From Pedobacter sp. SYSU D00535 (GTDB taxonomy: Bacteria; Bacteroidota; Bacteroidia; Sphingobacteriales; Sphingobacteriaceae): 64,000 nt of DNA. The position numbers and the translations under genes were made by a program. Below the pieces are notes generated by a model. That model saw nothing but the letters and a program-made list of their open reading frames with translations. It was not told the DNA's origin and made no database searches. Below, in pieces: positions 54,908-63,686 of this stretch (position 1 is its first letter; each line of letters opens with the position of its first letter). The DNA lies in contig NZ_JAFEWD010000002.1 in assembly GCF_017355855.1 (NCBI RefSeq), positions 310,001 through 374,000 of the forward strand, in the 5' to 3' direction.

Positions 54908-55657
54908 CTAAAATGAAATTAGCGATTTTAAGTTCCAGTCTTTGATTTCTTCGATGGTGATGCGGCCTTCATAAATTGCTTTGCCTACCACACACGCTTC
55001 CACTTTAATTTCCTGTAAAGCGCGGATGTCCTCCATCGAACTCACTCCACCAGATGCAATTAATTTGATGAAAGGAGAGTGGTCAAGCAATTTTTGATAC
55101 AGCTCAACTCCTGCACCGCCTAGTTTACCATCTTTGTTGATGTCTGTGCAAAGGAAGCGGAAGAATCCTAAGTTAAGGCAACGGTCAACGTAATCCATCA
55201 GCTTAATAGGAGAGCTTTCCATCCAGCCGGAGTATTTGATCACCTCATCAAGAACATCGATAGCCACCACAATTTGATCTGATAATTTCTCTTTGCCGCA
55301 AAGCTGTTCGCTCAACTCAGGTAGAAAATCAGGGTTAGTAACCGCTTGTGTTCCTACGATCACGCGGTGAATACCAGCGTCTAAAAGTTCTTTTACCTTT
55401 TCAATACTTCTGATACCGCCACCGTATTGAACCTTCATTTCCGTTTTCCGGATGATATCAAACAGGTAACCCTGGTTGCTGAAGTCACCTTTAGCACCGT
55501 TCAGGTCGATGATATGAACGTATTCTGTACCGTTCGACTGATACTTCTCTATCATCTCCTCCAGTGTTACATCGTAAAATGTAACCTGATCGTAGTCGCC
55601 TTCACGTAAGCGCACTACCTTTTTGTCCAGAATATCAATTGCAGGGATTATGTACAT
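54908..55657 (-). CDS. hisA: Phosphoribosylformimino-5-aminoimidazole carboxamide ribotide isomerase
   Basis: A 249-residue beta/alpha barrel isomerase of histidine synthesis. The start [26 protein letters not shown] has the catalytic Asp (AIDI); [29 protein letters not shown] and [23 protein letters not shown] give the second Asp (TDINKDG) and phosphate-binding loops; [16 protein letters not shown] is the last. Length normal. It lies 6 bp after hisH and 5 bp before hisF. The enzyme is encoded as a separate protein and shows no PriA-type fusion. Confidence 0.97.
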   Translation of the reverse strand: MYIIPAIDILDKKVVRLREGDYDQVTFYDVTLEEMIEKYQSNGTEYVHIIDLNGAKGDFSNQGYLFDIIRKTEMKVQYGGGIRSIEKVKELLDAGIHRVIVGTQAVTNPDFLPELSEQLCGKEKLSDQIVVAIDVLDEVIKYSGWMESSPIKLMDYVDRCLNLGFFRFLCTDINKDGKLGGAGVELYQKLLDHSPFIKLIASGGVSSMEDIRALQEIKVEACVVGKAIYEGRITIEEIKDWNLKSLISF

Positions 55658-55663
55658 ATCTTT

Positions 55664-56305
55664 CTATAGTTCTGAAAAGTTTTTTAAAATTTTCTCGCCA
55701 GCTTCCCCTGACTTCTCGGGATGAAACTGAACTCCGTAAAAATTATTTTTTTGCAGCGCAGCCGAGAACTTAATGCCGTAATCGGTGGATGCGATTGTAA
55801 AAGTAGGATTAAATTCTATAAAATAGGAATGAACGTAGTAAAAGTAAGTTCCTGGTTTTATGTCTTTAAATAATTCATTATCAGGCACTGCGTTAACTTT
55901 GTTCCAACCAGTATGAGGTATTTTTAGTTTTAAATTTTCGGAAAAATGACAAGTTTTGACAGAAGCAATACCAAGCAGTTCAGCGTTGCCTTCTTCAGAA
56001 AATTCGGTCATTAATTGCATGCCTACGCAAATGCCTAAAACGGGCTTCGACGTTCCTTTAATCTTGGGAACCATCCCGCTCTCTGCCAGTTTTTGCATGG
56101 CAGCGCCTGCATGACCTACACCGGGAATAATATAACGCTCATATTTGTCGAACTCTTCCGGAGAATTGATCATCTCATAAGCGATGCCCTGTCTGTCGAG
56201 AGCTGCAGTGAGAGAGAAAATGTTGCCGGCTCCGTAGTTTACTATTCCCAGAAGTTTGGGAGTGGTTGAAGCAGAACCGGTATCGATACTCTTATTTTCT
56301 ACCAT
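55664..56305 (-). CDS. hisH: Imidazole glycerol phosphate synthase, glutamine amidotransferase subunit
   Basis: A 213-residue class I amidotransferase supplying ammonia to HisF. The catalytic triad is visible: Cys in VLGICVGMQLMTEFSEEG (near residue 93), and His and Glu in GVQFHPEKSGEAG near the C-terminus. The N-terminus has about 15 extra residues (MVENKSIDTGSASTTPK) before LLGIVNYGAGNIFSLTAALD, slightly more than usual. It lies 6 bp upstream of hisA and 76 bp downstream of hisB in the same operon, a wider gap than elsewhere in it. Confidence 0.96.
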   Translation of the reverse strand: MVENKSIDTGSASTTPKLLGIVNYGAGNIFSLTAALDRQGIAYEMINSPEEFDKYERYIIPGVGHAGAAMQKLAESGMVPKIKGTSKPVLGICVGMQLMTEFSEEGNAELLGIASVKTCHFSENLKLKIPHTGWNKVNAVPDNELFKDIKPGTYFYYVHSYFIEFNPTFTIASTDYGIKFSAALQKNNFYGVQFHPEKSGEAGEKILKNFSEL

Positions 56306-56381
56306 AATTTGGGCTACAAATATACCGATAATCTCCGGTGAATAGGAAAAGGTATTTCCCTTGTCACAGGTCCTGCAATTT

Positions 56382-57569
56382 TTACAGCAGTCCTTTTGTG
56401 CTGGGAAGCTGCATATTGTTCACGTCCCGCTTCGCTGCCATTTTTATTGCTTTAGCAAAAGCTTTGAAAATGGCCTCTATTTTATGATGCTCATTTTGAC
56501 CTTCGGCCTTAATATTCAAATTGCTTCGGGACGCATCTGAGAATGATTTGAAGAAATGGAAGAACATCTCGGTCGGCATTTCTCCCACCTTTTCGCGTTT
56601 AAATTCCGCGTCCCAAACAATCCAGTTTCTCCCTCCAAAATCAATTGCTACCTGTGCCAGGCAATCGTCCATGGGCAGGCAAAAGCCGTAGCGCTCGATA
56701 CCTCTTTTGTCGCCAAGTGCTTTCGCGATGGCTTCACCTAAGGCAATTCCTGTATCTTCAATGGTATGATGTTCATCAATATGAAGGTCGCCTTTAGCAG
56801 TTATCTCCAGGTCGATGCTGCCATGACGTGCTATCTGATCCAGCATGTGATCAAAGAAATGAAGACCTGTACTTATTTTAGCTTCACCTTTTCCATCCAG
56901 GTTCAGCTTGATGAAAATGTCGGTTTCTTTGGTAGTGCGCACGTGTTCCACCTCCCGTTTTCCCACTTTCAGAAACTCATAAACATCCTTCCAGCTTGTG
57001 GTGTCAACGGCAATAACCTCGGCAAGGGTAGCATCTTTGTCTGTAATTTCCGCTAAGCCCAAGGTAGCATCCTGTTTCAGCCAAATCGCTTTGCAATCCA
57101 AGTTTTTTGCAAGAGCCACATCGGTAATCCGATCGCCGATTACAAATGAGTGCTCTAAGTCAAATCGGTCTTTATCAAAAAAGTGAGTAAGTAAACCAGT
57201 GCCCGGCTTGCGGGTTGGAGCATTTTCATGAGGGAAAGTCTTGTCGATCAGTACTTCCTTAAAAAAAACTCCTTCGGCTTCAAAAGCATCAATGATGAAG
57301 TTATGCACCGGCCAAAAGTTTTCCTCCGGATGGGAGCTGGTACCGAGTCCGTCTTGATTTGTCACCATCACCAGGTCAAAGTCAAGTTCCTCGGCGATCT
57401 TCGTAAGGTACTTGAAGGCTTGTGGATAGAACTTCAGCTTGGCGAATGAATCCACCTGGTAATCTTCGGGCTCCAGGCAAAGTGTACCATCTCTATCGAT
57501 GAATAAAACTTTACGTGGCTGTGCTTTTACAGTCTCATTTGCCTCAGTTGTTGGGTTATCCAGACTCAT
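56382..57569 (-). CDS. hisB: Bifunctional histidinol-phosphatase/imidazoleglycerol-phosphate dehydratase
   Basis: A 395-residue fusion. The N-terminal HAD domain (about 1-175) has [19 protein letters not shown] (nucleophile Asp and acid Asp), VTNQDGLG and [13 protein letters not shown]. The C-terminal dehydratase (about 205-395) contains [38 protein letters not shown] and [39 protein letters not shown], with the two manganese-binding HEHHT-type clusters. It performs the sixth and eighth steps of histidine synthesis. It starts 1 bp after the hisC stop codon. The N-terminal extension ([19 protein letters not shown]) is a little longer than in enteric HisB. Confidence 0.97.
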   Translation of the reverse strand: MSLDNPTTEANETVKAQPRKVLFIDRDGTLCLEPEDYQVDSFAKLKFYPQAFKYLTKIAEELDFDLVMVTNQDGLGTSSHPEENFWPVHNFIIDAFEAEGVFFKEVLIDKTFPHENAPTRKPGTGLLTHFFDKDRFDLEHSFVIGDRITDVALAKNLDCKAIWLKQDATLGLAEITDKDATLAEVIAVDTTSWKDVYEFLKVGKREVEHVRTTKETDIFIKLNLDGKGEAKISTGLHFFDHMLDQIARHGSIDLEITAKGDLHIDEHHTIEDTGIALGEAIAKALGDKRGIERYGFCLPMDDCLAQVAIDFGGRNWIVWDAEFKREKVGEMPTEMFFHFFKSFSDASRSNLNIKAEGQNEHHKIEAIFKAFAKAIKMAAKRDVNNMQLPSTKGLL

Positions 57570-57570
57570 G

Positions 57571-58623
57571 TTATGATTGAAAAGATTTGAGCGTATTGAC
57601 TAAAATTTCGTTTTCAGAAGGAGTGCCTACTGTGATTCTCAAGCTGCCTTCGCACAGCTCCACCTTGGTGCGGTTTCTCACAATAATCCCCCGCTCCACC
57701 AAAAAGTTATAAATGCCATTTGCATCAGTAGTTTTAACCAGAATGAAGTTGGCATCAGAGGGGTAGATTTTTAACACGAAAGGCAGCGAGTGAAGATTAC
57801 CAACCAGCTTCTCCCGTTCTCTGATTGTTTCCTTAATCCAGTCGTTAACCTGGTCAATATTTTTCAAAGCTTCCAAGGCTAATTCCTGGGAGGCCTGATT
57901 GATGTTGTACGGCGGTTTTACTTTATTGAAAACTTCGATGATCTCTTCACTTGCGAAGGCCATCCCCACACGCAAGGCTGCCAGTCCCCATGCTTTTGAC
58001 AGCGTTTGCAGGATGACGAGATTGCTGTATTCAGTGAGTTCCTGGATAAACGTCTTTTGACGTGAGTAATTGATATATGCTTCGTCGATCACTACTAATC
58101 CAGGGAAGTTTGCCAGCACTGTTTCCACATCTTCTCGGTTGATTGAATTTCCTGTTGGATTATTGGGCGAGCAAATAAAGATCATCCGGGTATTCGCATC
58201 AATTGCTTCTGCGATGCCTTCCAGGTTCAACTGGTAGTCAGGAGTCAGCGGTACTTTTTTGATCGCTACATCATTAATGTTGGCAGATACTTCGTACATG
58301 CCGTAAGTAGGAGGAACGGTGATTACATTGTCGACACCCGGGCGGCAAAATGCTCTGAAGAGGATGTCGATCGCTTCGTCACTACCATTTCCCAAAAAAA
58401 TGTTTTGAGGTGGAACTCCTTTAATCTCACTTAAACGTTTTTTAACCTCCCACTGTAAGGGATCCGGATAACGGTTATAAGCGGTTTCGAGCGGGGAGCC
58501 GTAGCTGTTCTCGTTAGCATCTAGAAATACGGACGCTTCTCCTTTAAATTCATCACGGGCGGATGAGTAAGGAACTAAGTTTTTTATGTTGTCTCTTAAA
58601 ATAGAGTTAATATCAAAATTCAT
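57571..58623 (-). CDS. hisC: Histidinol-phosphate aminotransferase
   Basis: A 350-residue class I/II PLP aminotransferase. It has NENSYGSP near the N-terminus, [21 protein letters not shown] near residue 78, [13 protein letters not shown] near 150, [13 protein letters not shown] near 177, and the PLP lysine in [19 protein letters not shown] (Lys near residue 210). Length is typical for HisC. Acts at step seven, converting imidazole acetol phosphate to histidinol phosphate using glutamate. It lies 37 bp after hisD and abuts hisB, in the standard operon order. Confidence 0.97.
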   Translation of the reverse strand: MNFDINSILRDNIKNLVPYSSARDEFKGEASVFLDANENSYGSPLETAYNRYPDPLQWEVKKRLSEIKGVPPQNIFLGNGSDEAIDILFRAFCRPGVDNVITVPPTYGMYEVSANINDVAIKKVPLTPDYQLNLEGIAEAIDANTRMIFICSPNNPTGNSINREDVETVLANFPGLVVIDEAYINYSRQKTFIQELTEYSNLVILQTLSKAWGLAALRVGMAFASEEIIEVFNKVKPPYNINQASQELALEALKNIDQVNDWIKETIREREKLVGNLHSLPFVLKIYPSDANFILVKTTDANGIYNFLVERGIIVRNRTKVELCEGSLRITVGTPSENEILVNTLKSFQS

Positions 58624-58660
58624 CGTTTTAGCATTAAAATGGACATTGCTTCAAATCTCC

Positions 58661-59959
58661 TTACTTTCCGGCCAAAGACTTCCGTACTGTCACGGCGTTC
58701 TTGTGCGCCTGCAATCCTTCCAGTTCGGCGAGAACTTCCACCGTTGTGCCCAGATTGTTTATCCCCTGAGCTGTCAGATGCTGGAAAGTGATCTTTTTTA
58801 CAAAGGAATCCACAGAAACACCTGAATAGGATTTCGCGTAAGCGCTGGTTGGAAGGGTATGATTGGTGCCCGAAGCGTAATCACCGGCACTTTCAGGAGT
58901 AAGATTTCCCAGAAATACCGAGCCTGCGTTGCTGATCAAGCCGGTAATCTTCTGCCAGCTTTCTGTCGCGAGGATCAGGTGCTCAGGGGCGTACTCGTTG
59001 CTAAATGCCATCGCCTCTTCCAGGTCAGCAGCCACCACAGCATAAGAATTATCAATGGCTTGTGCAGCAATCTCCTTTCTTGGAAGTACGGCCAGTTGCT
59101 TTTCGAGTTCGGCGATTGTTTTTGCAATGATTTCCTCGGAAGTTGCCACTAATACCGCCTGTGAATCCACCCCATGTTCTGCCTGAGCTAGCAAATCAGC
59201 AGCGACAAAAACGGGATTTGAAGTCTCGTCCGCGATCACCAGCACCTCTGACGGTCCTGCCGGCATGTCAATAGCAGTAGGGGTAGTCGACTGAACAATC
59301 GTTTTTGCCTTGGTCACGTATTGATTTCCCGGTCCGAAGATTTTGTCCACTTTCGGCATACTTTCCGTTCCATAAGCCATTGCTGCTACAGCTTGCGCTC
59401 CTCCAACTAAATAAACGCGGTCTATCTGCAGCAGCTTTGCTACGTAGGCGATATAGCAGTTAATTGATCCGTCTTTCTGAGGAGGTGAACACACAACTAT
59501 TTCTTTACATCCGGCAATCTTAGCAGGAACACCCAGCATTAAAAACGTGCTGGGAAGGACAGCTGTTCCCCCCGGAATATAAAGTCCCACTTTTTCAATG
59601 GGCCGAAATTCACGCCAACAGGTAACGCCCGGCATGGTTTCTACCTGGGCTTCCTTTTTTAGCTGCGACTGATGGAATTTATGAATATTGTTGTAGGCAG
59701 TGTCAATCGCCAAACGTTGCTCGTCGCCGATCTGTGCTGCTATCGTAGCTATTTCTGCCTGATTGAGGTAAAGTTTAGACAGGCTCACTTTATCAAAGGT
59801 CTCCGCAAAGCGGATCAGTGCCTGATCACCTTCGGCCTTCACAGCCGCAATAATTGACTCCACCCGTTCGCCGATTGTATTGTTCTCATCGGCATTACGT
59901 GAAACCAGTTGCTGTGTTGCTTCCCGATTTAATTCCCTGTATTGATAGATCTTAAGCAT
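58661..59959 (-). CDS. hisD: Histidinol dehydrogenase
   Basis: A 432-residue NAD- and zinc-dependent enzyme for the last two oxidations to L-histidine. Diagnostic segments: GLYIPGGTAVLPSTFLMLGVPAKIAGC near residue 120, IFGPGNQYVTKAKTIVQS near 208, DMPAGPSEVLVIADE near 231, LLAQAEHGVDSQAVLV near 255 (Gln and His zinc ligands), and GDYASGTNHTLPTSAYAKSYSGVSVDSFVKK near 360. Length is typical. It is the second gene of the operon, 68 bp downstream of hisG, and 37 bp before hisC. Cytoplasmic homodimer in known examples. Confidence 0.98.
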   Translation of the reverse strand: MLKIYQYRELNREATQQLVSRNADENNTIGERVESIIAAVKAEGDQALIRFAETFDKVSLSKLYLNQAEIATIAAQIGDEQRLAIDTAYNNIHKFHQSQLKKEAQVETMPGVTCWREFRPIEKVGLYIPGGTAVLPSTFLMLGVPAKIAGCKEIVVCSPPQKDGSINCYIAYVAKLLQIDRVYLVGGAQAVAAMAYGTESMPKVDKIFGPGNQYVTKAKTIVQSTTPTAIDMPAGPSEVLVIADETSNPVFVAADLLAQAEHGVDSQAVLVATSEEIIAKTIAELEKQLAVLPRKEIAAQAIDNSYAVVAADLEEAMAFSNEYAPEHLILATESWQKITGLISNAGSVFLGNLTPESAGDYASGTNHTLPTSAYAKSYSGVSVDSFVKKITFQHLTAQGINNLGTTVEVLAELEGLQAHKNAVTVRKSLAGK

Positions 59960-60027
59960 CTTTTCAGTAGTTAATCCCTTGAGATCTCGGTTAAGCCCGG
60001 ATCTTTTCAGAGAAGAAGTTTAGGACG

Positions 60028-60879
60028 TTAAAGAATTATCTTTTCAATTGGCATCACCACAATTCCCTGAGCGCCGGCAGCTTTTAGCTGATTAATGCGG
60101 CTCCAGAAATCTTTTTCAGGAATAACTGTATGAATGGCAACCCAACCTTCTTCTGCCAAAGGAACTACAGTAGGGCTTTTGATCCCGGGTAGTAAAGTTT
60201 TGATCTCATCGACGTTCTTCCGTTCGGCATTCAGTACCACGTACTTCGTTTCCTTTGCGCGCAGAACGGATTGGATACGTTGAATAAGCTCCTGAATGAG
60301 CGGATCTTCCTCTTCTCCTTTGCGTCCGATAAGAACAGCTTCAGAGGATAGTACATCGCCGAAAGGCTTTAAGCCGTTGCTTTTTAAGGTGCCTCCCGTT
60401 GAAACGATGTCGCAAATGGCGTCCGCCAGACCTAAGCCCGGAGAAATTTCTACAGAACCCGAAATAGTTCTTATTTCGGCTTCCACGTTATTGTCCTTAA
60501 GAAACTTGCCGAGGATAACCGGGTAAGAGGTTGCAATCGCTTTTCCGTTAAGATCCGCAAGAGCTTGAATATCGCCTTTATTAGGGATAGCAAGTTTTAA
60601 AGTGCATTTTCCAAAGCCTAAGCGTTGGAGGTAGGCTACTTCAACTTCTGTTTCGCAAATTACGTTTTCACCTACAATTCCCAGATCAGCAATGCCATCC
60701 TGAACGTATTCAGGAATATCATCGTCGCGAAGAAAAAGAATCTCTAAGGGGAAATTGGATACCGGAGATATCAAAGAGCTTTTATAATTTTCGAAGCTTA
60801 AACCACAATTTTTAAGAAGCTCTACGGATTTTTCATTTAACCTACCCGACTTCTGGATAGCTATTTTGAGTGTTTTCAA
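60028..60879 (-). CDS. hisG: ATP phosphoribosyltransferase (long form)
   Basis: A 283-residue enzyme for the first committed step of histidine synthesis. The catalytic domain opens KTLKIAIQKSGRLNEKSVELLKNCGL and has YVQDGIADLGIVGENV near residue 57 and the P-loop-like DIVSTGGTLKSNGLK near 165. The C-terminal ACT-like regulatory domain (about 210-283, GWVAIHTVIPEKDFWSRINQLKAAGAQGIVVMPIEKI) identifies the long form, which binds histidine as feedback inhibitor and needs no HisZ. Start is TTG; no upstream in-frame ATG exists. A His-rich leader reading frame precedes it by 67 bp. Confidence 0.97.
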   Translation of the reverse strand: MKTLKIAIQKSGRLNEKSVELLKNCGLSFENYKSSLISPVSNFPLEILFLRDDDIPEYVQDGIADLGIVGENVICETEVEVAYLQRLGFGKCTLKLAIPNKGDIQALADLNGKAIATSYPVILGKFLKDNNVEAEIRTISGSVEISPGLGLADAICDIVSTGGTLKSNGLKPFGDVLSSEAVLIGRKGEEEDPLIQELIQRIQSVLRAKETKYVVLNAERKNVDEIKTLLPGIKSPTVVPLAEEGWVAIHTVIPEKDFWSRINQLKAAGAQGIVVMPIEKIIL

Positions 60880-60912
60880 TGTTTAAATTTTAGTAATCAG
60901 ACCAATAAAAAT

Positions 60913-60923
60913 ATTCGGGGAAT
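60913..60923 (-). other. Weak terminator-like hairpin in the his leader
   Basis: Reading the minus strand, ATTC pairs with GAAT around CCC, followed by ATATTTTTATT. It is a possible attenuation point just before hisG. It is short; the GTTTC-TACGT-GAAAC hairpin 5' of it (60926-60940) is a likelier partner in any switch. Confidence 0.3.
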
Positions 60924-60925
60924 CA

Positions 60926-60940
60926 GTTTCACGTAGAAAC
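60926..60940 (-). other. Hairpin with alternative pairing in the his leader
   Basis: On the minus strand GTTTC and GAAAC form a 5-bp stem with a TACGT loop. Its 3' arm extended, GTGAAA, can also pair with TTTCAC at codons 5-6 of the leader peptide (60990-60995), so two mutually exclusive folds exist. No folding calculation was run. Confidence 0.35.
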
Positions 60941-60946
60941 ATACAT

Positions 60947-61006
60947 TTATCTATCGCCGCAATGGCGATGATGAGCATGCATGTGATGTGTGAAAACTAA
61001 TATCAT
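60947..61006 (-). CDS. Candidate his operon leader peptide
   Basis: A 19-codon frame with ATG and TAA encoding MILVFTHHMHAHHRHCGDR, with six histidines in a stretch of nine residues. It starts about 30 bp after a TATATTTG promoter box and stops 67 bp before hisG, which opens a complete histidine operon. The pattern is that of amino-acid leader peptides, where ribosome stalling at His codons reports low charged histidyl-tRNA. A hairpin (ATCGCC / GGCGAT, 60953-60969) overlaps its last His codon and stop. Leader peptide function is inferred from composition and place; the enteric hisL has no sequence likeness beyond the histidines. It is too short for usual gene finders. Confidence 0.75.
   Translation of the reverse strand: MILVFTHHMHAHHRHCGDR
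60953..60969 (-). other. Hairpin at the end of the his leader peptide frame
   Basis: ATCGCC and GGCGAT form a perfect 6-bp GC-rich stem with a 5-base loop overlapping the last codons and near the stop codon of the leader frame. It can form only when no ribosome sits there, so it may act as the pause or the switching hairpin. Confidence 0.45.
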
Positions 61007-61035
61007 TTGTTGGTTCCTGATTAAATCGGGAGTCG

Positions 61036-61043
61036 CAAATATA
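61036..61043 (-). promoter_or_regulatory. his operon promoter, -7 box
   Basis: TATATTTG on the minus strand is a full match to TAnnTTTG. It would start transcription about 20-25 bp before the leader peptide ATG. The -33 box is not clear, though the upstream region is rich in A and T. Confidence 0.6.
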
Positions 61044-61168
61044 CGTATCCCACCTAAAAATTAAAATTTTATATCCTTTTATACGCTCCGGGTTTCGTTT
61101 TAGAGAACGCGAACAAATTTTTTCTGCTTTGCTGCAGCAATTTTATTTTTGCAATCCCAACTATCGCA

Positions 61169-61384
61169 ATGCCGGAAGTAGTTTTAGTTATTTTTATTAT
61201 CGCACTGATTTGTTCTCCACAAATTCTTGCTGGTTTACTTGCAAGAAGCATGGGACGTAGCTTCTGGTTTTGGTTCTGGATCTCTTTCCTGATCCCTATT
61301 ATTTCGTTAGTGATTCTTCTGTGCAAGAAGGATGACCGGCCTGGCCAAAGTTATAAGCTGGCCGATCACGTAAAAGGGGAGTAG
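61169..61384 (+). CDS. Small two-helix membrane protein
   Basis: A 71-residue protein with two predicted membrane helices, PEVVLVIFIIALICSPQILAGLLA (about 2-25) and SFWFWFWISFLIPIISLVILL (about 31-51), then a soluble basic-acidic tail (CKKDDRPGQSYKLADHVKGE). The Phe/Trp alternation FWFWFWISFLIPIISL is common in small inner-membrane proteins of Bacteroidota. Family unknown to me. It starts with an ATG and is divergent from the his operon, convergent with the HAD phosphatase gene (11 bp between ends). Confidence 0.6.
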   Translation: MPEVVLVIFIIALICSPQILAGLLARSMGRSFWFWFWISFLIPIISLVILLCKKDDRPGQSYKLADHVKGE

Positions 61385-61395
61385 TCTTCGTAATG

Positions 61396-62220
61396 CTACA
61401 ACTGCTGCTGCGGGGCTTGCGCTTCCACCACTTGTTTTAAAATTTCTTCAACCCCGAGTGAGCTATTGTTTTTTGTGGTGTATTTCGCCGCCGCCTTTAC
61501 GTCCGGATGCGCATTCTCTACGGCATAGCTGAAGGCAGCCCGTCCCAACATGCCTATATCATTCTGATAGTCGCCAAAGGCAATTGTTTCTTCAGGGCCT
61601 ATGTTGAACTTGCTCTGCAGGTATTCAATAGCGTGCCCTTTGTTGGTGGCCTTGTCGGCGATATCCAGCCAGATCTTTCCGGAAACGGTTACCTGCATTG
61701 ATTCCCGGTACTGTTTGAAATGCTGAAAACTATTCCGCTCGGCTCCCTCAAAATCACAGATCGCAATTTTCAAAAAGTCGTCATCCTTGACGTGCTCGAG
61801 GCTCTCTACCAGTTCGTATTTATCGTAATACATCTTCACCTGCTCCAAAAAACGGGGAGTATCGTTTTCGATGTAAGCCTGTTTCTTTCCGCACAACACT
61901 ACTTCAGTGCCCGGGAGGCTGCCTGCCTCTTTAAGAATTCTCTTCACTAAATCAGGATCAGTGGGCTGCACCATTAACTCTTGATCCTTTTGCACTACAT
62001 AGCCGCCGTTCTCTGCCACAAAGATCACATCGTCTTTTACCCGTTCAAACGTTTTGATCAGGTTGAAGTATTGCCGACCGCTGGCAGCAACGAAGAGTAT
62101 CCCGAGCTCCTGTAGCTGCTGAAATAGCGAGTAGAACTCCCCGCTCAGTTGGTGCTGAGGATTGGCAAGCGTGCCATCCACGTCGGTTGCGACAAGTTTT
62201 ATATTTGAAAAATCGATCAT
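61396..62220 (-). CDS. Cof-type HAD-IIB family phosphatase
   Basis: A 274-residue HAD-superfamily hydrolase, subfamily IIB (Cof). Motif I is LVATDVDGTLANPQ (nucleophile and acid Asp near residues 12-14), motif II is AASGRQYF near 43, motif III Lys in WLDIADKATNKGHAIEYL near 197, and motif IV is AFGDYQNDIGML near 218. The C2B cap lies between motifs II and III. Such enzymes remove phosphate from sugar phosphates, FMN or PLP precursors; the specific target is unknown. It is separated from the efflux pump gene by 47 bp on the same strand, so the two may form an operon. Confidence 0.93.
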   Translation of the reverse strand: MIDFSNIKLVATDVDGTLANPQHQLSGEFYSLFQQLQELGILFVAASGRQYFNLIKTFERVKDDVIFVAENGGYVVQKDQELMVQPTDPDLVKRILKEAGSLPGTEVVLCGKKQAYIENDTPRFLEQVKMYYDKYELVESLEHVKDDDFLKIAICDFEGAERNSFQHFKQYRESMQVTVSGKIWLDIADKATNKGHAIEYLQSKFNIGPEETIAFGDYQNDIGMLGRAAFSYAVENAHPDVKAAAKYTTKNNSSLGVEEILKQVVEAQAPQQQL

Positions 62221-62267
62221 GTATAAGCTGATTTAAGTGGTGAAAATAGGAATTCCTGCCCCTGAAC

Positions 62268-63458
62268 CTAATGCAATTGCTTGTGTACAAATTTCCTGCC
62301 GATTAGCAGGATGCCCAGGCTACTGACCGAACAGGTTGCCATTACGGCGGTCATCGGAATTGCTGTATGGTTGGTCAAAATGCTGACGCAGAAGGAAGTG
62401 AAGGCGCCCACGGCCATTTGAACACTTCCCATCAGTGCCGAGGCACTGCCCGCGTTTTTTGAAAAAGGAGCCATGGCCAGTGCTGAGGTGTTCGGGAAAG
62501 TAAATCCCTGGCAGCAAAGGAAGAGAAAGATAAGCGCAATGGTGCTGTAGAGTCCGGTGAATCCAAACATGGCTCCGCTAACAAGCAAAAGCCCTGTACT
62601 TACCTGACAAATGAGGGCTCGCAAAATGATAGTTCGGCTGCTAAGGTGTTTTAAAGCAACCGTGTTTAATTGGCTGGAGCCGATAATACCAACAGCAATG
62701 GCGGCAAAAATCCAGCCGTACTCCTGTTCAGTCACCTGGAAAATCTCCATAAAAACGTAGGGTGAGCCGGAGATATAAGCATAAAGCCCAGCTGCGGCCA
62801 CAGAACCACTAAGGGTATAAACAAGGAATTGAGGCTCTTTCAATACTGCCAGAAAGTTGCGGAGGATGGGGCGCGGTTTCAGGGATAAACTGGTGTCCGG
62901 CTTCTGGGTTTCGGGGAGGACGAAAAAGACACCCGCGAGTACGGCGAGGCCCATTATAAATAGGATGACGAACACAGAATGCCAGCCGAAAGTTGCTGTT
63001 ACGTAACCACCAAGAGTAGGGGCAATGATGGGAGAAACCCCAATTACCAGCATGAGGGTAGAGAAAACTTTTGCGCTTTCAGAGACTGGAAACAGATCAC
63101 GAACCATCGCTCTCGAAGCTACCATCCCTGCGCATCCTCCTGCTGCCTGAAGAAAACGAAGGGCAATAAGTCCCTCCACACTTTCCACAAGGGCGCAGCC
63201 AATGGAAGTAAGCACGTAAGCCGCCAAACCAAAGTATAAAGGTTTTTTCCTACCAAAACGGTCTAATAAAGGACCATACAAGAGCTGACCTGCAGATATT
63301 CCGATAAAAAAACTAGTTAATGAAAGCGAAACCTGGGCTACCGAGGTATCAAGATCTTCTGCAATTGCAGGAAACCCAGGCAAGTACATATCAATAGAAA
63401 ATGGGCCGATAGCCGAAAGAGCACCGAGTATAAGAATAAGAAGAAAGCGGTTTTTCAT
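62268..63458 (-). CDS. Bcr/CflA-family drug efflux MFS transporter
   Basis: A 396-residue major facilitator protein with 12 predicted membrane helices. DHA1 motifs are seen: SIDMYLPGFPAIAEDLDTS in helix 1 region (near residue 22), QLLYGPLLDRFGRKKPLYFGLAAYVL (motif A) near 58, ALRFLQAAGGCAGMVASRAMVRDLF (motif B) near 98, and VIGVSPIIAPTLGGYV (motif C) near 138. The Bcr/CflA group exports bicyclomycin, sulfonamides and other compounds by proton antiport, but specificity here is unknown. Length typical. Lies directly upstream (47 bp) of the HAD phosphatase gene on the same strand. Confidence 0.94.
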   Translation of the reverse strand: MKNRFLLILILGALSAIGPFSIDMYLPGFPAIAEDLDTSVAQVSLSLTSFFIGISAGQLLYGPLLDRFGRKKPLYFGLAAYVLTSIGCALVESVEGLIALRFLQAAGGCAGMVASRAMVRDLFPVSESAKVFSTLMLVIGVSPIIAPTLGGYVTATFGWHSVFVILFIMGLAVLAGVFFVLPETQKPDTSLSLKPRPILRNFLAVLKEPQFLVYTLSGSVAAAGLYAYISGSPYVFMEIFQVTEQEYGWIFAAIAVGIIGSSQLNTVALKHLSSRTIILRALICQVSTGLLLVSGAMFGFTGLYSTIALIFLFLCCQGFTFPNTSALAMAPFSKNAGSASALMGSVQMAVGAFTSFCVSILTNHTAIPMTAVMATCSVSSLGILLIGRKFVHKQLH

Positions 63459-63686
63459 CAGAATTAATAATGTAAAAAGTTTACAAGGAGCAAGTGCTTA
63501 TGTTTGATTGCAAGCCTAACTGGGGAAGATTATGACTTCCAGCAGATTTTTAATCTACTTTTTGAGTCGCTGGAACCAAAGCGTCAATCGCCAAAAGTGG
63601 CTGGTAAAGGAGAGCGTGAGGCAATTGTTAAGCCTGGGACGAAGAGTTGGGGCCTTGCCGAAAGAAACGGTTCGGGCCCCAAAACA

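Noticed and set aside
63459-63686. Small gene between the efflux pump and mreB
   Set aside because: The plus-strand frame there has no start signal, signal peptide or motif and overlaps the mreB end; I regard the gap as non-coding.
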